Of a stretch of 32,500 nt of DNA, positions 31,991 through 32,500 are shown piece after piece. Each line of letters begins with the position of its first letter. The first letter of the stretch is position 1. The position numbers were made by a program, and so were the translations under genes. The notes beneath the pieces were generated by a model, which worked only from the letters and a program-made list of their open reading frames with translations, had not been told where the DNA came from and did no database searches. This DNA is from Symsagittifera roscoffensis (Eukaryota > Xenacoelomorpha > Acoela > Convolutidae): positions 177,501 to 210,000 of the forward strand of contig NW_026970756.1 in NCBI RefSeq assembly GCF_963678635.1, read 5' to 3'.

Positions 31991-32500
31991 GAGAGAGTGA
32001 AAAGTACGTGAAACCGTTGAAGGAGAACTGGAGTGAGCGTTATCATGCCCAATGTCTTGAACTTGATTCTAGACCACCGGGTAGTGTTGTTAAAAACTTT
32101 TGGTGATCATTGTTAAAGATGCGAGCTATTTGTTTTCTTCGGATTTCAAATTTGTTGTGTCTTGACTAAATGAGATAAAGTTTTATCTCTTTTGTTTGCC
32201 TGTCTGACCTTAACATCCCAATCAATGCTCTCTACAGCCCGTCTTGAAACACGGACCAAGGAGTGTGAGTTGCTTGCAAGTGCTGTCGCTGTTTGAAAGC
32301 GTACACGCGTAATGAAAGTGAACGGTGTAACTTTTATGAGTTGCATTAACTTTTGTGGTGAGAGCGTCAAAGCGATGTCTCGCAACCACGGACGGTTATG
32401 TTGCTAAAACATGACTGATCCAGAGCAAGTAGCACACGACCCGAAAGATGGTGATCTATGCTTGGGCAGGGTGAAGCCACGGGAAACCATGGTGGAAGCC
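31608..32500 (+). rRNA. 28S large-subunit rRNA, 5' part (runs off the window)
   Basis: Catalytic-subunit RNA of the ribosome; about the first 890 bases are present. Landmarks in order: the 5.8S-pairing strand at 31613-31622, cctgaacttaagcatatcag, ggaggaaaagaaa, agaccgatagcaaacaagta, ccgtgagggaaagttgaaaa, gtgaaaagtacgtgaaaccg, then the D2 region and cgtcttgaaacacggaccaa. It ends within gatctatgcttgggcagggt and the following helix. Variable domains are short and diverged. This is the only 28S 5' end in the window, against two 18S genes. Confidence 0.96.

Noticed and set aside
32146-32385. Minus-strand frame of 79 codons
   Set aside because: It lies wholly within the 28S rRNA gene.

Overview
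This window is eukaryotic ribosomal DNA and I find no protein-coding gene in it. The 18S, 5.8S and 28S rRNA genes have eukaryotic universal motifs but are strongly diverged. The 5.8S is recognisable only by alignment and by its pairing with the 28S 5' end. I infer a fast-evolving eukaryote, most likely a small animal; the lineage cannot be fixed by eye.

Layout. 1-355 is an unassigned flank with small stem-loops and a 29-T tract. 356-16627 is a head-to-tail array of a 368-bp repeat, about 44.2 units with nearly no length variation. 16628-16837 holds a truncated and then a diverged copy of that repeat, which runs into the rDNA spacer, so the array is best read as intergenic-spacer (IGS) subrepeats. 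16770-24021 and 24022-31269 are two nearly identical copies (7252 and 7248 bp) of one segment: IGS/5' external spacer, 18S rRNA, a 3.6-kb repeat-rich ITS1 and 5.8S. The first copy is cut inside the 5.8S 3' hairpin and fused to the next spacer. The second continues into a complete 5.8S (31144-31295), ITS2 (31296-31607) and the first ~890 bases of 28S (31608-32500, running off the window).

The most unusual content is in ITS1. It holds 100-bp and 38-bp tandem repeats, five full 332-bp repeats related to ITS2, and two copies per segment of a chimeric 28S piece. That piece joins about 17 bases found ~840 nt into 28S to the 28S 3' domain with the sarcin-ricin loop. In this DNA a 28S 3' domain therefore lies upstream of 5.8S and of the 28S 5' end. 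Either it is debris of an internally deleted rDNA unit that was amplified in ITS1, or the 28S gene is rearranged; the window ends too early to decide.

How the parts work together: as sequenced, a Pol I transcript would carry 18S, a broken 5.8S, a second 18S, an intact 5.8S and 28S, or two promoters would drive the two 18S copies. Several spacer repeats keep the same stem-loop through paired base changes, which argues that the spacer RNA folds are maintained. Because the two 7.25-kb copies are so alike, an assembly artefact must be excluded first.
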